This document shows positions 8,678 through 16,716 of a stretch of DNA of 64,000 nt, piece after piece. Within the stretch, counting starts at the first letter, position 1, and each line of letters starts with the position of its first letter. The stretch comes from Bacteroidia bacterium 43-41 (GTDB lineage Bacteria > Bacteroidota > Bacteroidia > Bacteroidales > Dysgonomonadaceae): the NCBI GenBank assembly GCA_001898165.1, contig MKTD01000028.1, positions 62,001-126,000 of the forward strand, in the 5' to 3' direction. The position numbers and the translations under genes were made by a program. Under the pieces are notes generated by a model, which did not search any database, had not been told where the DNA came from, and saw nothing but the letters and a program-made list of their open reading frames with translations.

Positions 8678-9366
8678 TCAACAGTTTTGGGCTCTAAATT
8701 CAGGTAATATCCAAATCCTGAACGATTTACAATAATGGATGAATATTCGCCCAATTTCTTGCGAAGGCGGGTTATATGCACATCGACCGTCCTGTCGAGA
8801 ACAAACTCGTTATCGCCCCAAATCCGGTCTAGAATTTCGCTGCGGGTATAGACGTTTGGAGAAGTCTGCAACAATAGGGAAAGGATTTCGAACTCTTTTT
8901 TTGTAAGCGAGACTTCAACATCATCTATGAGAACCCTGTTGTTGGGAATATCAATGGTTAAACCCTCATACCGCCACAGGGCCTGCGGCTGTTTCCTGTT
9001 TGATCCGGCTCTTTTCAATACTGATTTTACCCTTGCGATGAGTTCTTTTACGGAAAAGGGTTTAGACATATAATCATCGCCACCTGAGGAGAAGCCGGTT
9101 AGCGTATCGTTCTCGGTATTTTTTGCCGTCAGAAATATGATGGGAACACTTTTATCTTCTTCTCTGAGTCTTTCAGCCATTTTAAAGCCTGACATTCCTC
9201 CCATCATAACATCCAGGATGATCAGGTCGTGCTTATCTGTAAGAATTGACAAGGCTTCTTCGGCAGAATAAGCTAAATCCACTTTATATCCTTCGTTTTC
9301 TAAATTAAACTGAAGAATGTCGCAAATATCTTTTTCGTCATCTACAACCAGTATTCTTTCTTCCAT
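8674..9366 (-). CDS. Response regulator, OmpR/PhoB family
   Basis: Receiver domain (about 1-115) with acidic pair DD (VVDDE), phosphoacceptor Asp52 in LIILDVMM, and the switch Thr/Lys in FLTAK and SKPF. The winged-helix DNA-binding domain follows (LTKKEFEILSLL ... DVHITRLRKKLG). I chose ATG 9366 (MEERILVVDDE), which gives the standard 230-residue length; an upstream in-frame ATG at 9396 would add ten unconserved residues. A CAAAGTTA sequence at 9394-9401 is a possible minus-strand -7 box (TAACTTTG); no -33 match is seen, because a MITE-like repeat occupies that side from 9413. Confidence 0.93.
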   Translation of the reverse strand: MEERILVVDDEKDICDILQFNLENEGYKVDLAYSAEEALSILTDKHDLIILDVMMGGMSGFKMAERLREEDKSVPIIFLTAKNTENDTLTGFSSGGDDYMSKPFSVKELIARVKSVLKRAGSNRKQPQALWRYEGLTIDIPNNRVLIDDVEVSLTKKEFEILSLLLQTSPNVYTRSEILDRIWGDNEFVLDRTVDVHITRLRKKLGEYSSIIVNRSGFGYYLNLEPKTVE

Positions 9367-9412
9367 AAAGGCCAAACTGATGTTTAACTGATGCAAAGTT
9401 ACTACTCTTATC

Positions 9413-9601
9413 TTAGAAACTGTTTTGAATTTTACGAATTATTTTTTTACATCTCTCTTTTATGCTGTTTTGTGCCCTTTTTCGCCTCTTTGAACTTCCC
9501 TTTCTTTCGTATAGCCCGCTATACGATGCGAAACGAAAATTCAAATCCATCAAAAAATGACTAAAAAGCAGTACATAAAAAAATTCAAAACACATTCTTA
9601 G
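9413..9601. repeat. MITE-like palindromic repeat, family 1, copy A
   Basis: About 190 bp with inverted ends: TTAGAAACTGTTTTGAATTTT on the left and its imperfect complement ending near 9601. The interior is nearly the same as the reverse complement of copy B (25781-25963), sharing TTTTATGCTGTTTT, GCCCTTTTTCGCCTCT, TGCGAAACGAAAA and CAAATCCATCAAAAAATGAC. A minus-strand 60-codon open frame inside is not conserved in copy B and is not a gene. No transposase is present, so it would be non-autonomous. Confidence 0.75.
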
Positions 9602-9699
9602 AAAACTATTACGTTTTTGTTACAAATTCTACTCATTTAGCTGTCGCGGGCAGATACGGGTTGTGAAAGTTAATAATTGTTTTTATCTATTACACAAAT

Positions 9700-9730
9700 T
9701 TTGTGCAAAAGCGACATTAATCTATATTTG
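9700..9730 (+). promoter_or_regulatory. Promoter of the YiiX-like/DUF368/EamA operon
   Basis: TTTG at 9700-9703 and TATATTTG at 9723-9730 are separated by 19 bases, fitting the Bacteroidota consensus. The -33 box lies within a perfect small palindrome, CACAAA-T-TTTGTG (9693-9705), which could bind a regulator. The predicted leader is only about 14 bases. Confidence 0.65.
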
Positions 9731-9750
9731 CATCCTAATTTGAAAACAAG

Positions 9751-10413
9751 ATGTTTATAAAGAAATTTTTCTTTGCTCTTTCGTTGTGTGCAGTTGCTGT
9801 TTTACAGGCTTGTAACACGACTCAAAACTACGATGGACTAAAAGACGGCGATTTACTGTTTATCGTAGGCAAAAGCAAATCGGAACTGACCAATGCCATT
9901 AAAGAAAGTACGTCGGAAAAAGATGATGTTCCGTTTTCGCACGTAGGCATCGTAAAATTTGAAGATAAAGACGTATATGTGATAGAAGCCACCCCCTCCG
10001 AAGGAATTATCCAAACGCTGCTGTACGAATTCATGCAGAAAGCCGAAAAACGCAAGGGGAAACCGCTGGTTGCAGTTGGAAGGGTGAAACCTGAATACCA
10101 ATACATTGTTCCACTCGCCGTAGAAAAAGCCGGGGATCAACTGGGAAGACCTTACGATTACGCTTACGAAGAGGGAAACGATGCGTATTACTGCACCGAG
10201 CTCGTCCGCTTCTCTTATTTAGACTCTTTGAGGAACCCAATCTTTCCTGCCGTCGCCATGACATTCAAAAACAAGGAAACAGGGGAAACGGAGGAGTATT
10301 GGAAAAAACACTTTGCCGGGCTTCAACTGGAGATTCCCGAAGGAAAACCGGGAACAAATCCCGTAGAAATGTCGAAATCGCCGGTTATTGATATTGTTCA
10401 TAAATATTATTAA
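9751..10413 (+). CDS. YiiX/YebB-like permuted NlpC/P60 hydrolase, lipoprotein
   Basis: Predicted envelope lipoprotein (MFIKKFFFALSLCAVAVLQAC, lipid-modified Cys21) with a circularly permuted papain-like amidase/peptidase fold. The DGDLLFIVG start, the catalytic His in FSHVGIV, and the Cys in YYCTELV are in the order typical of YiiX (DUF830) proteins. Such enzymes act on amide bonds in cell-wall peptides or lipids; the substrate is not known. Full length for the family (220). It is followed after two bases by the DUF368 gene, which points to an envelope role. Confidence 0.85.
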   Translation: MFIKKFFFALSLCAVAVLQACNTTQNYDGLKDGDLLFIVGKSKSELTNAIKESTSEKDDVPFSHVGIVKFEDKDVYVIEATPSEGIIQTLLYEFMQKAEKRKGKPLVAVGRVKPEYQYIVPLAVEKAGDQLGRPYDYAYEEGNDAYYCTELVRFSYLDSLRNPIFPAVAMTFKNKETGETEEYWKKHFAGLQLEIPEGKPGTNPVEMSKSPVIDIVHKYY

Positions 10414-10415
10414 AA

Positions 10416-11318
10416 ATGGATAGCAATTCACTCAAGCCACACAAACTAAACCCCATAACCGATTGGTTTGTAAGGCTTATCAAAGGTATTATAGTGGGAA
10501 TAGGTTTTATCTTGCCCGGATTATCGGGCGGCGTATTGGCAGTTATCGTGGGGATGTATGACCCGCTGATTAAATTTCTCGCCAACCTGAAAGACAAATT
10601 CCTGAAAAATGTAATGTTCTTTCTGCCTTTTATTATCGGCGCCGCGGTTGGAATTGTACTTTTTGCGGTGGTGGTGGAAAAAGCCTTCGGGAAATATGCT
10701 GCGGAATTTGTTTGCTTGTTTGTGGGGTTCGTTGCCGGAACGTTTCCATCGTTGTATAAAACGGCCGGAAAACATGGACATAAAAACAAAGATTTTCTCA
10801 TCCTCATCCTCTCGGCGCTTGGAATTTTTGCACTGATGCTCGCCGGTGGCAAACAACTCACGGAAGTGAATCCCAATATATTGTCGTGGCTTGCCTCAGG
10901 CTTGCTGATGGGGTTAGGGTTGATTGTTCCCGGGTTAAGCCCTTCCAATTTCCTGATTTACTTTGGGATGTACGATAAAATGGCCACCGGAATCAAGGAT
11001 TTCGATTTCGCAGTAATTATTCCGTTGATTATCGGATTTATTCTCTGTGTGCTTCTATTCTCGAAAATAGCAGCGTATCTGTTCAAAAAATATTATTCGG
11101 GGATGTATCATTTCATCCTTGGTCTGGTTATCGGATCGTCGCTGGCAATTTTCCCGACAGTTGTTTTTCCCGCTTTCCAACCCGATCAATTAGCCGCGGC
11201 CGGACTTAGTTTCGCCGCCGCACTTCTTTTCTGTTTGGCGCTTTTTGCGGCAGGGACCATTGCTTCGTATTTTTTCAGCAAATTGGAAGAGAAGTATCCG
11301 AGGGAGGAAATATTTTAA
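10416..11318 (+). CDS. DUF368 membrane protein, probable polyprenyl-phosphate flippase (PopT type)
   Basis: Multi-pass inner-membrane protein (eight or more hydrophobic segments) with the two DUF368 signatures: the repeated PGLSGG near residue 32 and the PGLSPSN motif near residue 172. DUF368 proteins have been shown in other bacteria to return undecaprenyl phosphate across the membrane during wall synthesis; assignment here is by family. Two bases after the YiiX-like gene and directly abutting the EamA transporter gene (stop and start adjacent), so translation of the three is probably coupled. Confidence 0.88.
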   Translation: MDSNSLKPHKLNPITDWFVRLIKGIIVGIGFILPGLSGGVLAVIVGMYDPLIKFLANLKDKFLKNVMFFLPFIIGAAVGIVLFAVVVEKAFGKYAAEFVCLFVGFVAGTFPSLYKTAGKHGHKNKDFLILILSALGIFALMLAGGKQLTEVNPNILSWLASGLLMGLGLIVPGLSPSNFLIYFGMYDKMATGIKDFDFAVIIPLIIGFILCVLLFSKIAAYLFKKYYSGMYHFILGLVIGSSLAIFPTVVFPAFQPDQLAAAGLSFAAALLFCLALFAAGTIASYFFSKLEEKYPREEIF

Positions 11319-12248
11319 ATGGCAGAACTTAACAAGAAACACGGTCACTTGGCTTTGTTTACGTCAAGCATTGTTTTCGGTTTAAATATCCCCATTGCGC
11401 GTACCATAATCCCTGACACAGTGGATCCGTTTTTGATGACGTTTTTGCGGATGTTCGGGGCGGCAGCCCTGTTTTGGACCGTGTCTCTCTTCACTAAGAA
11501 AGAATTCGTTCCAAGAAAAGATATTCTTCTTTTTTTCTCTTCCGCTGTTTTTGCCATCGTCATTAACCAGGCGTCTTTTATCGTTGGATTGTCCAAAACC
11601 TCGCCCATCGATGCTTCGCTGGTGGTAACCCTGTCACCCGTTATCACCATGTTGCTGGCCGCCATCTTTATTAAAGAACCTGTAACGCCGGTAAAAACCC
11701 TTGGAATACTTATAGGTGCTTCCGGGGCATTGGTCCTTATCCTGAGCAGTTCGCATAACGAATCCGGCGGAAGTTTAGCCGGCAATCTGTTTGTCCTGTT
11801 GTCCGTAACGTCCTACGCGCTTTATCTGACGTTGTTCAAAAACCTGATTTCACGTTATTCATCCATAACCTCCATGAAATGGATGTTCCTGTTTGCGACC
11901 ATCCTCACTTATCCAATGAGCCATAAAGCAATTGCTGAAACCGATTTTACCACATTCGACACAAGTGTTTATTTGCGAATAGGTTATGTTGTAGCGCTCG
12001 CCACCTTTTTCACCTACATGCTCATTCCTGTCGGGCAAAAAACATTGCGCCCCACCACCATCAGCATGTACAATTACCTGCAACCGATTGCGGCTTCTTT
12101 TGTAGCAGTTGCCATCGGCATGGACCGGTTCGGATGGAATAAGATCATTTCCACCGTGCTTGTTTTCACGGGTGTCTATATGGTTACACAGAGCAAGTCC
12201 CGTGTACAGCTGAATAAAGAAAAAGCCCTGAGAAAGAAAATTTTATGA
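11319..12248 (+). CDS. EamA/DMT family transporter
   Basis: Ten hydrophobic segments in two homologous halves (EamA repeats about 12-145 and 157-295), as in drug/metabolite exporters of the RhaT/YdcZ superfamily. The first half has the family-typical ASFIVGLSKTSPIDASLVVTLSPV stretch, the second YNYLQPIAAS. The C-terminal tail is basic and cytoplasmic. The start codon directly follows the DUF368 stop. Substrate unknown; amino acids or metabolites are usual in this family. Confidence 0.88.
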   Translation: MAELNKKHGHLALFTSSIVFGLNIPIARTIIPDTVDPFLMTFLRMFGAAALFWTVSLFTKKEFVPRKDILLFFSSAVFAIVINQASFIVGLSKTSPIDASLVVTLSPVITMLLAAIFIKEPVTPVKTLGILIGASGALVLILSSSHNESGGSLAGNLFVLLSVTSYALYLTLFKNLISRYSSITSMKWMFLFATILTYPMSHKAIAETDFTTFDTSVYLRIGYVVALATFFTYMLIPVGQKTLRPTTISMYNYLQPIAASFVAVAIGMDRFGWNKIISTVLVFTGVYMVTQSKSRVQLNKEKALRKKIL

Positions 12249-12340
12249 AACAAGCCGCTACAACCGTTGAAGATCAACATCTCTCCGTTGCGATAATATA
12301 GAACTGCTCACGGTGCCGTAAGATTTGGTACAGATCGGCA

Positions 12341-13525
12341 TTACATCGCGGCAAGCTTCAAACAGACAGGTTGACTGACATGAATATCTTGTCCGGTATC
12401 GGTGAGAAGGCCGGTCTCGTTGTCGATAGTAAAAACTTGAATTTTATTGTCGTCACGACTGGCCACAAGCAGCCATTTTCCATTGGGTGTGATCACAAAA
12501 TTCCGAGGATGCCGCCCCGTTGGCTGATACCCCGCCTTGGTAAGGGTTCCGTCGTCAGGATTAATCGAAAAAATAGCTATACCGTCAGCTTTCAGCCGAT
12601 TGGAAGCGTATAGAAATTTTCCGTTCGGTGAGATGTGAATATCTGCACTTCCCCGCGAGCCTTCCACCGAATCGGTTGCAATGACTTGTTTTTCTTTCAG
12701 GTCACCCTCGTCGTAATCATATACGATTACATCGCCCGACAACTCGCCCAACAGATAAAAATATTTGCCGCTGGGATGAAAATCAAAATGACGCGGTCCT
12801 GTACCTGCAGGAGCAGAAAACTCTTTCAGGCTGGCTTGGGAAAGTGCCGGTTGGCCTTCAAAAACCGATCCAATGGCGTTATAACGATAAATTTTATCTG
12901 TTCCCAAATCAGTTGCAAACAAAAATCTTTGGTCGGGAGAAAACCGGATGCTGTGCAAGTGAGAACTTTTCTGCCGGACAGTATCGGGACCCGAGCCCTC
13001 AAAACGTATTACCGGATTTGCAGGCGACAACGTTCCGTTATCTTTTACCTGGAACAATGAGATGCTCCCGCCGCCATAATTTGCGGTAAGGACGCTTTTA
13101 CCCGCTTTGTCAATTTCAATATAGCACGGCCCCGGACTTTCGGTATTGCTCGAATTTAAAAACTGGAGTACACCGTTTTTTTTATCAAACGCAAACGCAT
13201 TGGCGGTACTATTTCCTTCGCCATTTTCACCCACTGCATACACAAATTTTTCGTCAGAACTCACCACCAGATACGATGGATTCTCGGCTTTAGCCAGGCT
13301 CAGGGAGTCTGATTCACCGGTTTCCGTATCAAATTTATATAGATAGATTCCCTTGCTGCCTTCCTTGGAAGTATAAGTTCCCACAAGCAGAAACATATCG
13401 CTAGGGGTTGCCGATTCAATGATTTTATTATTGGTGTTTACATCTTCTTTTTTTGTTTTATTGGTGCACGCTGCAAGAAAAACAGCGAAGATAAGTGCAA
13501 AAATAATTTTTTTCTTCATTTGCAT
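12341..13525 (-). CDS. Lactonase-family seven-bladed beta-propeller lipoprotein
   Basis: Resembles 6-phosphogluconolactonase of the Pgl/YbhE type: repeated blades such as SSDEKFVYAVGE, SPDQRFLFATDLG, HPSGKYFYLLGE, SPNGKFLYASNR and TPNGKWLLVASR, each with the [ST]PxG(K/R)(F/Y) turn. The N-terminus MKKKIIFALIFAVFLAAC is a lipoprotein signal with Cys at the lipobox, so this copy is envelope-anchored, unlike cytoplasmic YbhE. A true phosphogluconolactonase role is therefore doubtful; a sugar-lactone or unknown substrate is equally likely. Translation may start at the second Met. Converges with the EamA gene and has no close partner. Confidence 0.85.
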   Translation of the reverse strand: MQMKKKIIFALIFAVFLAACTNKTKKEDVNTNNKIIESATPSDMFLLVGTYTSKEGSKGIYLYKFDTETGESDSLSLAKAENPSYLVVSSDEKFVYAVGENGEGNSTANAFAFDKKNGVLQFLNSSNTESPGPCYIEIDKAGKSVLTANYGGGSISLFQVKDNGTLSPANPVIRFEGSGPDTVRQKSSHLHSIRFSPDQRFLFATDLGTDKIYRYNAIGSVFEGQPALSQASLKEFSAPAGTGPRHFDFHPSGKYFYLLGELSGDVIVYDYDEGDLKEKQVIATDSVEGSRGSADIHISPNGKFLYASNRLKADGIAIFSINPDDGTLTKAGYQPTGRHPRNFVITPNGKWLLVASRDDNKIQVFTIDNETGLLTDTGQDIHVSQPVCLKLAAM

Positions 13526-13633
13526 GTCATTTGTTTAGTTTACTTATAATCAGTTCGTAGTTATATTTTTTGTTTTCCCTGTGCCTTGCAGCCATGGTGC
13601 ACACATTTTCTGCTTTTAGGAGATATCTTCCTT

Positions 13634-13665
13634 TTAGAAACTGTTTTGAATTTTACAAATGCTAA
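13634..13665. repeat. Partial end of MITE-like family 1, copy C
   Basis: TTAGAAACTGTTTTGAATTTTACAAAT matches the terminal bases of copies A and B, but the rest of the element is missing. It lies in the 256-base gap between the divergent lactonase and DUF5606 genes. Nearer the latter, TATTTTTG at 13745-13752 is a possible -7 box. Confidence 0.55.
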
Positions 13666-13781
13666 ATTACATCTTTTTACGGATATAACCGTGGCAAGTA
13701 AAAAACATTTGCCGTTTTATGTTGTAAAATTGCCGGAGACTATGTATTTTTGCAAACTATTTTGAACTAAAAAAAGTAACT

Positions 13782-14222
13782 ATGCTAACGAAGATATTAT
13801 CTGTTTCCGGAAAGCCGGGTTTATATAAACTTATCTCTACCAGTAAAAATCTAAATATTGTGGAATCGCTTCCCGATGGCAAAAGAATTCCCGTTTATTT
13901 GACTGAAAAAGTGGTCGCACTCAGCGATGTGTCTATCTACACAACCGACGAAGACGTCCCTTTACGCGAAGTTTTCCGGAAAATTAAAGAAAAAGAGAAC
14001 GGAGGGAAAACGGCTCCCGGCTCCAAGTCGTCCAACAGTGAAGTCTTCAGGTATTTTGGCGAAGTGCTTCCCAACTACGACACCGACAAGGTATATGCTT
14101 CGGACATAAAAAAGATCTTAAGCTGGTATAACATTCTTCTCAACAGCGGAATCGATTTCGAACAAGTGGAAGCCAAGACAGAAGAATCTGCCGGAACCGA
14201 ACCGGAAAACAACGAAAAATAA
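13782..14222 (+). CDS. DUF5606 family protein
   Basis: Small cytoplasmic protein of a Bacteroidota-specific family. Residues 1-70 form the conserved part (LTKILSVSGKPGLYKLIS ... IPVYLTEKVVALSDVSIYT), followed by a conserved helical segment containing SNSEVFRYFGEVLPNYDTDKVY and KKILSWYNILLNSG, then an acidic tail (EAKTEESAGTEPENNEK). No enzyme motif is visible and the function is unknown. The cdsA gene starts six bases after its stop, so the two form an operon. Confidence 0.85.
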   Translation: MLTKILSVSGKPGLYKLISTSKNLNIVESLPDGKRIPVYLTEKVVALSDVSIYTTDEDVPLREVFRKIKEKENGGKTAPGSKSSNSEVFRYFGEVLPNYDTDKVYASDIKKILSWYNILLNSGIDFEQVEAKTEESAGTEPENNEK

Positions 14223-14228
14223 GATAAA

Positions 14229-15065
14229 TTGAACTCTAAAGATCTGTTCGCCCGGATAGTAACGGGAATTATTTACATTGCCGTTATTTTGGTTGGTATT
14301 CTGGGAGGTAAATACTCTTTCATCTCTGTTTTTGGAGTGTTTTTAGTTATCGGGCTTTACGAATTTTACCGGATGACCGAAAAAAACACCTCTCACGCCA
14401 TCAGCAAGACCTTTAATATGGCATCGGGTTTCCTTATCTTTTTTTCGGCATATCTCTATTTGGAGAATATTTGTGGAATTGCGTTGGCTATAACCTCCAT
14501 AACCTATTTACTTATTCTGTTTGCTTCGGCTATCTTCATAAACCGTAAAGATATCCTTCACGCTATTATCTATTCCGTTTTCGGACAAATTTACATTACT
14601 ATGCCGCTTTCCGTACTGATGCTCATATCCTATCAGTACCAGACACTTTCAAACGAGTATTACTACGCTTTTGTGCTGGCCATTTTCATTTTTATCTGGG
14701 TAAATGATACGGCGGCTTTTGTGATAGGTTCTCTCTTTGGGAAGCACAAATTTATCGAAAGAATTTCGCCCAGGAAGACCGTTGAAGGTTTTATCGGAGG
14801 AATTGGATTTTCGTTCCTGGCCGCCATTGTTCTTTCTAACTTCTTTACCGATTATTCGTTGGTTTTCTGGATAGGGTTCGGTATTATAGCAGCCCTTTTC
14901 GGCACACTGGGCGACTTGTTCGAATCACTCATTAAAAGGACTTACGAGGTAAAAGATTCCGGCACCCTCATTCCCGGACATGGCGGCATTCTCGATCGCA
15001 TCGACAGCCTGCTTATCGCCATCCCGGCAATCTATATTTATCTTGCTGCCACGCTTGTTTCATAA
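14229..15065 (+). CDS. cdsA: Phosphatidate cytidylyltransferase
   Basis: Makes CDP-diacylglycerol from CTP and phosphatidic acid for phospholipid synthesis. About eight membrane segments. The family signature lies in the C-terminal part: GTLGDLFESLIKR and KDSGTLIPGHGGILDRIDSLL, which hold the conserved Asp residues that bind metal and CTP. Translation starts at TTG (14229), six bases after the DUF5606 stop, and no better start is seen downstream before the first membrane segment. Length 278 is typical. Confidence 0.93.
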   Translation: MNSKDLFARIVTGIIYIAVILVGILGGKYSFISVFGVFLVIGLYEFYRMTEKNTSHAISKTFNMASGFLIFFSAYLYLENICGIALAITSITYLLILFASAIFINRKDILHAIIYSVFGQIYITMPLSVLMLISYQYQTLSNEYYYAFVLAIFIFIWVNDTAAFVIGSLFGKHKFIERISPRKTVEGFIGGIGFSFLAAIVLSNFFTDYSLVFWIGFGIIAALFGTLGDLFESLIKRTYEVKDSGTLIPGHGGILDRIDSLLIAIPAIYIYLAATLVS

Positions 15066-15193
15066 CCTTATTTTCCCATAAAAAATACTTTATTTTCACT
15101 GAACTTTTGAAGCGTGTCACTGTTTCAATAATAGAGACTTGAGATCGTTGTTTGTGAGTTTCTCCAATGGTTACACCCTTAACACGTAGTAAA

Positions 15194-15412
15194 ATGAACA
15201 AGAAAGCAATTGGAACAAACGCCGACATTATCTGGAACTTGCTGAATAACAGCGAGAGGTGGGATATTACTCAATTAATGGAAAAATCAGGCTTGTCAGA
15301 AATAGAAGTATATACGGCCATCGGCTGGCTGGCTCGTCAAGACAAAATAGAAATCGAAGAAAAGCCAAACAATAAACACTATTATTATCTTATTGTAGAG
15401 TATTACTTCTAA
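15194..15412 (+). CDS. DUF2582 winged-helix domain protein
   Basis: A 72-residue protein that is essentially one winged helix-turn-helix: IGTNADIIWNLLNN, then WDITQLMEKSGLSEIEVYTAIGWLARQDKI and a short beta wing ending HYYYLIVEYYF. I chose ATG 15194 (MNKKAIG), where family homology begins; an upstream ATG at 15167 would add nine unrelated residues. These proteins are widespread in Bacteroidota, usually single, and thought to bind DNA, although no target is known. A strong terminator follows. Confidence 0.85.
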   Translation: MNKKAIGTNADIIWNLLNNSERWDITQLMEKSGLSEIEVYTAIGWLARQDKIEIEEKPNNKHYYYLIVEYYF

Positions 15413-15433
15413 GGAAGCCTAAATAGAAAAATT

Positions 15434-15466
15434 AAAGTCCGAAACATCTCTGTTTCGGACTTTTTA
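15434..15466. terminator. Intrinsic terminator, usable in both directions
   Basis: AAAGTCCGAAACA is mirrored by TGTTTCGGACTTTTT around a four-base loop, giving a near-perfect stem with T runs on both strands. It separates the DUF2582 gene (+) from galE (-), which end tail to tail. Confidence 0.85.
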
Positions 15467-15481
15467 AATTGTGGTTCGTAA

Positions 15482-16516
15482 TTACATTACTCCCCTTTCC
15501 CGCAAACGCTGCTGCCACTTCCACGCCGAAACCATAGTGTCTTCAATAGACTCTTTGGCCGTCCATCCCAGCACGTTATTGGCCCTCCCGGGGTTGGCCC
15601 AGATCTGCTCGATATCGCCCTCTCTACGACCTACTATTTTGTAATTCAATTTTTTACCCGAAACTTTCTCAAAAACATCAATCAATTCCAATACCGATAC
15701 TCCCCTCCCTGTGCCGAGATTGAAAATTTCCACCTTTTCGTCCGATTTATCGGTAAGCATCCGTTCAACGGCCGTCACATGCGCCCTGGCTAAATCCACC
15801 ACATTGATAAAATCGCGGATACATGAGCCGTCGGGCGTGTTGTAATCGTTGCCAAAAACACTTAATTGTTCACGGATCCCCATGCCGGTTTGCGTAATGT
15901 ACGGCACAAGGTTTTGCGGTACGCCAATAGGCAATTCGCCGATTTCTGCCGACGGGTGTGCACCAATCGGATTGAAATAGCGCAAAATAATGCTTTTAAC
16001 AGGTGCGCCGGAATGAATAAAGTCCCGGATAATTTCCTCATTTATCTGTTTAGTATTCCCGTAAGGCGATTCAGCGGGTTTTATGGGCGCGTTTTCATCG
16101 ATGGGATTGTTATCGGGTTCGCCGTAAACCGTGCATGACGATGAAAAAACGATGCCTCTCACATTGAACTGCGGCATCAGTTTCAGCAGGTTGAGCAACG
16201 ATACCAAGTTGTTGCGGTAATACATCAGCGGTTTTTGAACCGATTCACCCACCGCTTTACTGGCGGCAAAATGGATAATGCCATCAATTCCCGGATATTT
16301 TTCGAAAAAAGACTTCATGGAAGGAAAATCAACACAATCGAGTTTTTCGAAAACGGGGAGTATTCCCGTAATTTTGACAATTCCCTCAATCACATCCACA
16401 TTCGAATTCGACAAATTGTCTATAATGATCACTTCATAGCCGGCCTGTTGCAGTTCAACTACCGTGTGCGAACCGATATATCCGGTTCCGCCGGTAACAA
16501 GAATTTTTTTTGACAT
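15482..16516 (-). CDS. galE: UDP-glucose 4-epimerase
   Basis: Extended short-chain dehydrogenase that interconverts UDP-glucose and UDP-galactose. The NAD-binding glycine motif TGGTGYIGSH is at the N-terminus, the catalytic Ser/Thr in SSSCTVYGEP, and the YxxxK pair in YGNTK. The substrate region FNLGTGRGVSVLELI is as in GalE. Full length (344). A CAAAGTTA at 16548-16555 reads as a minus-strand -7 box TAACTTTG about 30 bases upstream. The gene stands alone between two convergent or divergent neighbours. Confidence 0.94.
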   Translation of the reverse strand: MSKKILVTGGTGYIGSHTVVELQQAGYEVIIIDNLSNSNVDVIEGIVKITGILPVFEKLDCVDFPSMKSFFEKYPGIDGIIHFAASKAVGESVQKPLMYYRNNLVSLLNLLKLMPQFNVRGIVFSSSCTVYGEPDNNPIDENAPIKPAESPYGNTKQINEEIIRDFIHSGAPVKSIILRYFNPIGAHPSAEIGELPIGVPQNLVPYITQTGMGIREQLSVFGNDYNTPDGSCIRDFINVVDLARAHVTAVERMLTDKSDEKVEIFNLGTGRGVSVLELIDVFEKVSGKKLNYKIVGRREGDIEQIWANPGRANNVLGWTAKESIEDTMVSAWKWQQRLRERGVM

Positions 16517-16557
16517 AAAGAATAAATTTCAGCTTAAACAGAAGTTACAAAGTTAAT

Positions 16558-16582
16558 AAAATATTTGGCTCAATAGCCCGCT
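16558..16582. repeat. Partial copy of dispersed repeat family 2
   Basis: The sequence ATTTGGCTCAATAGCCCG matches the right end of the repeats at 20377-20437 and 27380-27541 (TTTGGCTCAAATAGCyCG) apart from one missing A. The left part of the element is absent. It lies just upstream of galE. Confidence 0.5.
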
Positions 16583-16716
16583 GTAATTGCCGGAACAAGA
16601 AATAATTCTTCCGGAAAATAGTTCTTTTTCGGATAACGAAAAAAAATTAATTCAATATCGCCGTTAGAATATGTTTTAATCAAAGTTTTTTCCTATTTTT
16701 GCGTATATCGTAAATA

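Noticed and set aside
9413-9595. 60-codon minus-strand open frame inside MITE copy A
   Set aside because: It covers only the repeat, is broken in copy B and has no homology pattern of a protein.
13526-13633. Hidden small gene between the lactonase and DUF5606 genes
   Set aside because: No frame with a plausible start, length or protein-like content; it holds only promoter-type sequence and a repeat end.
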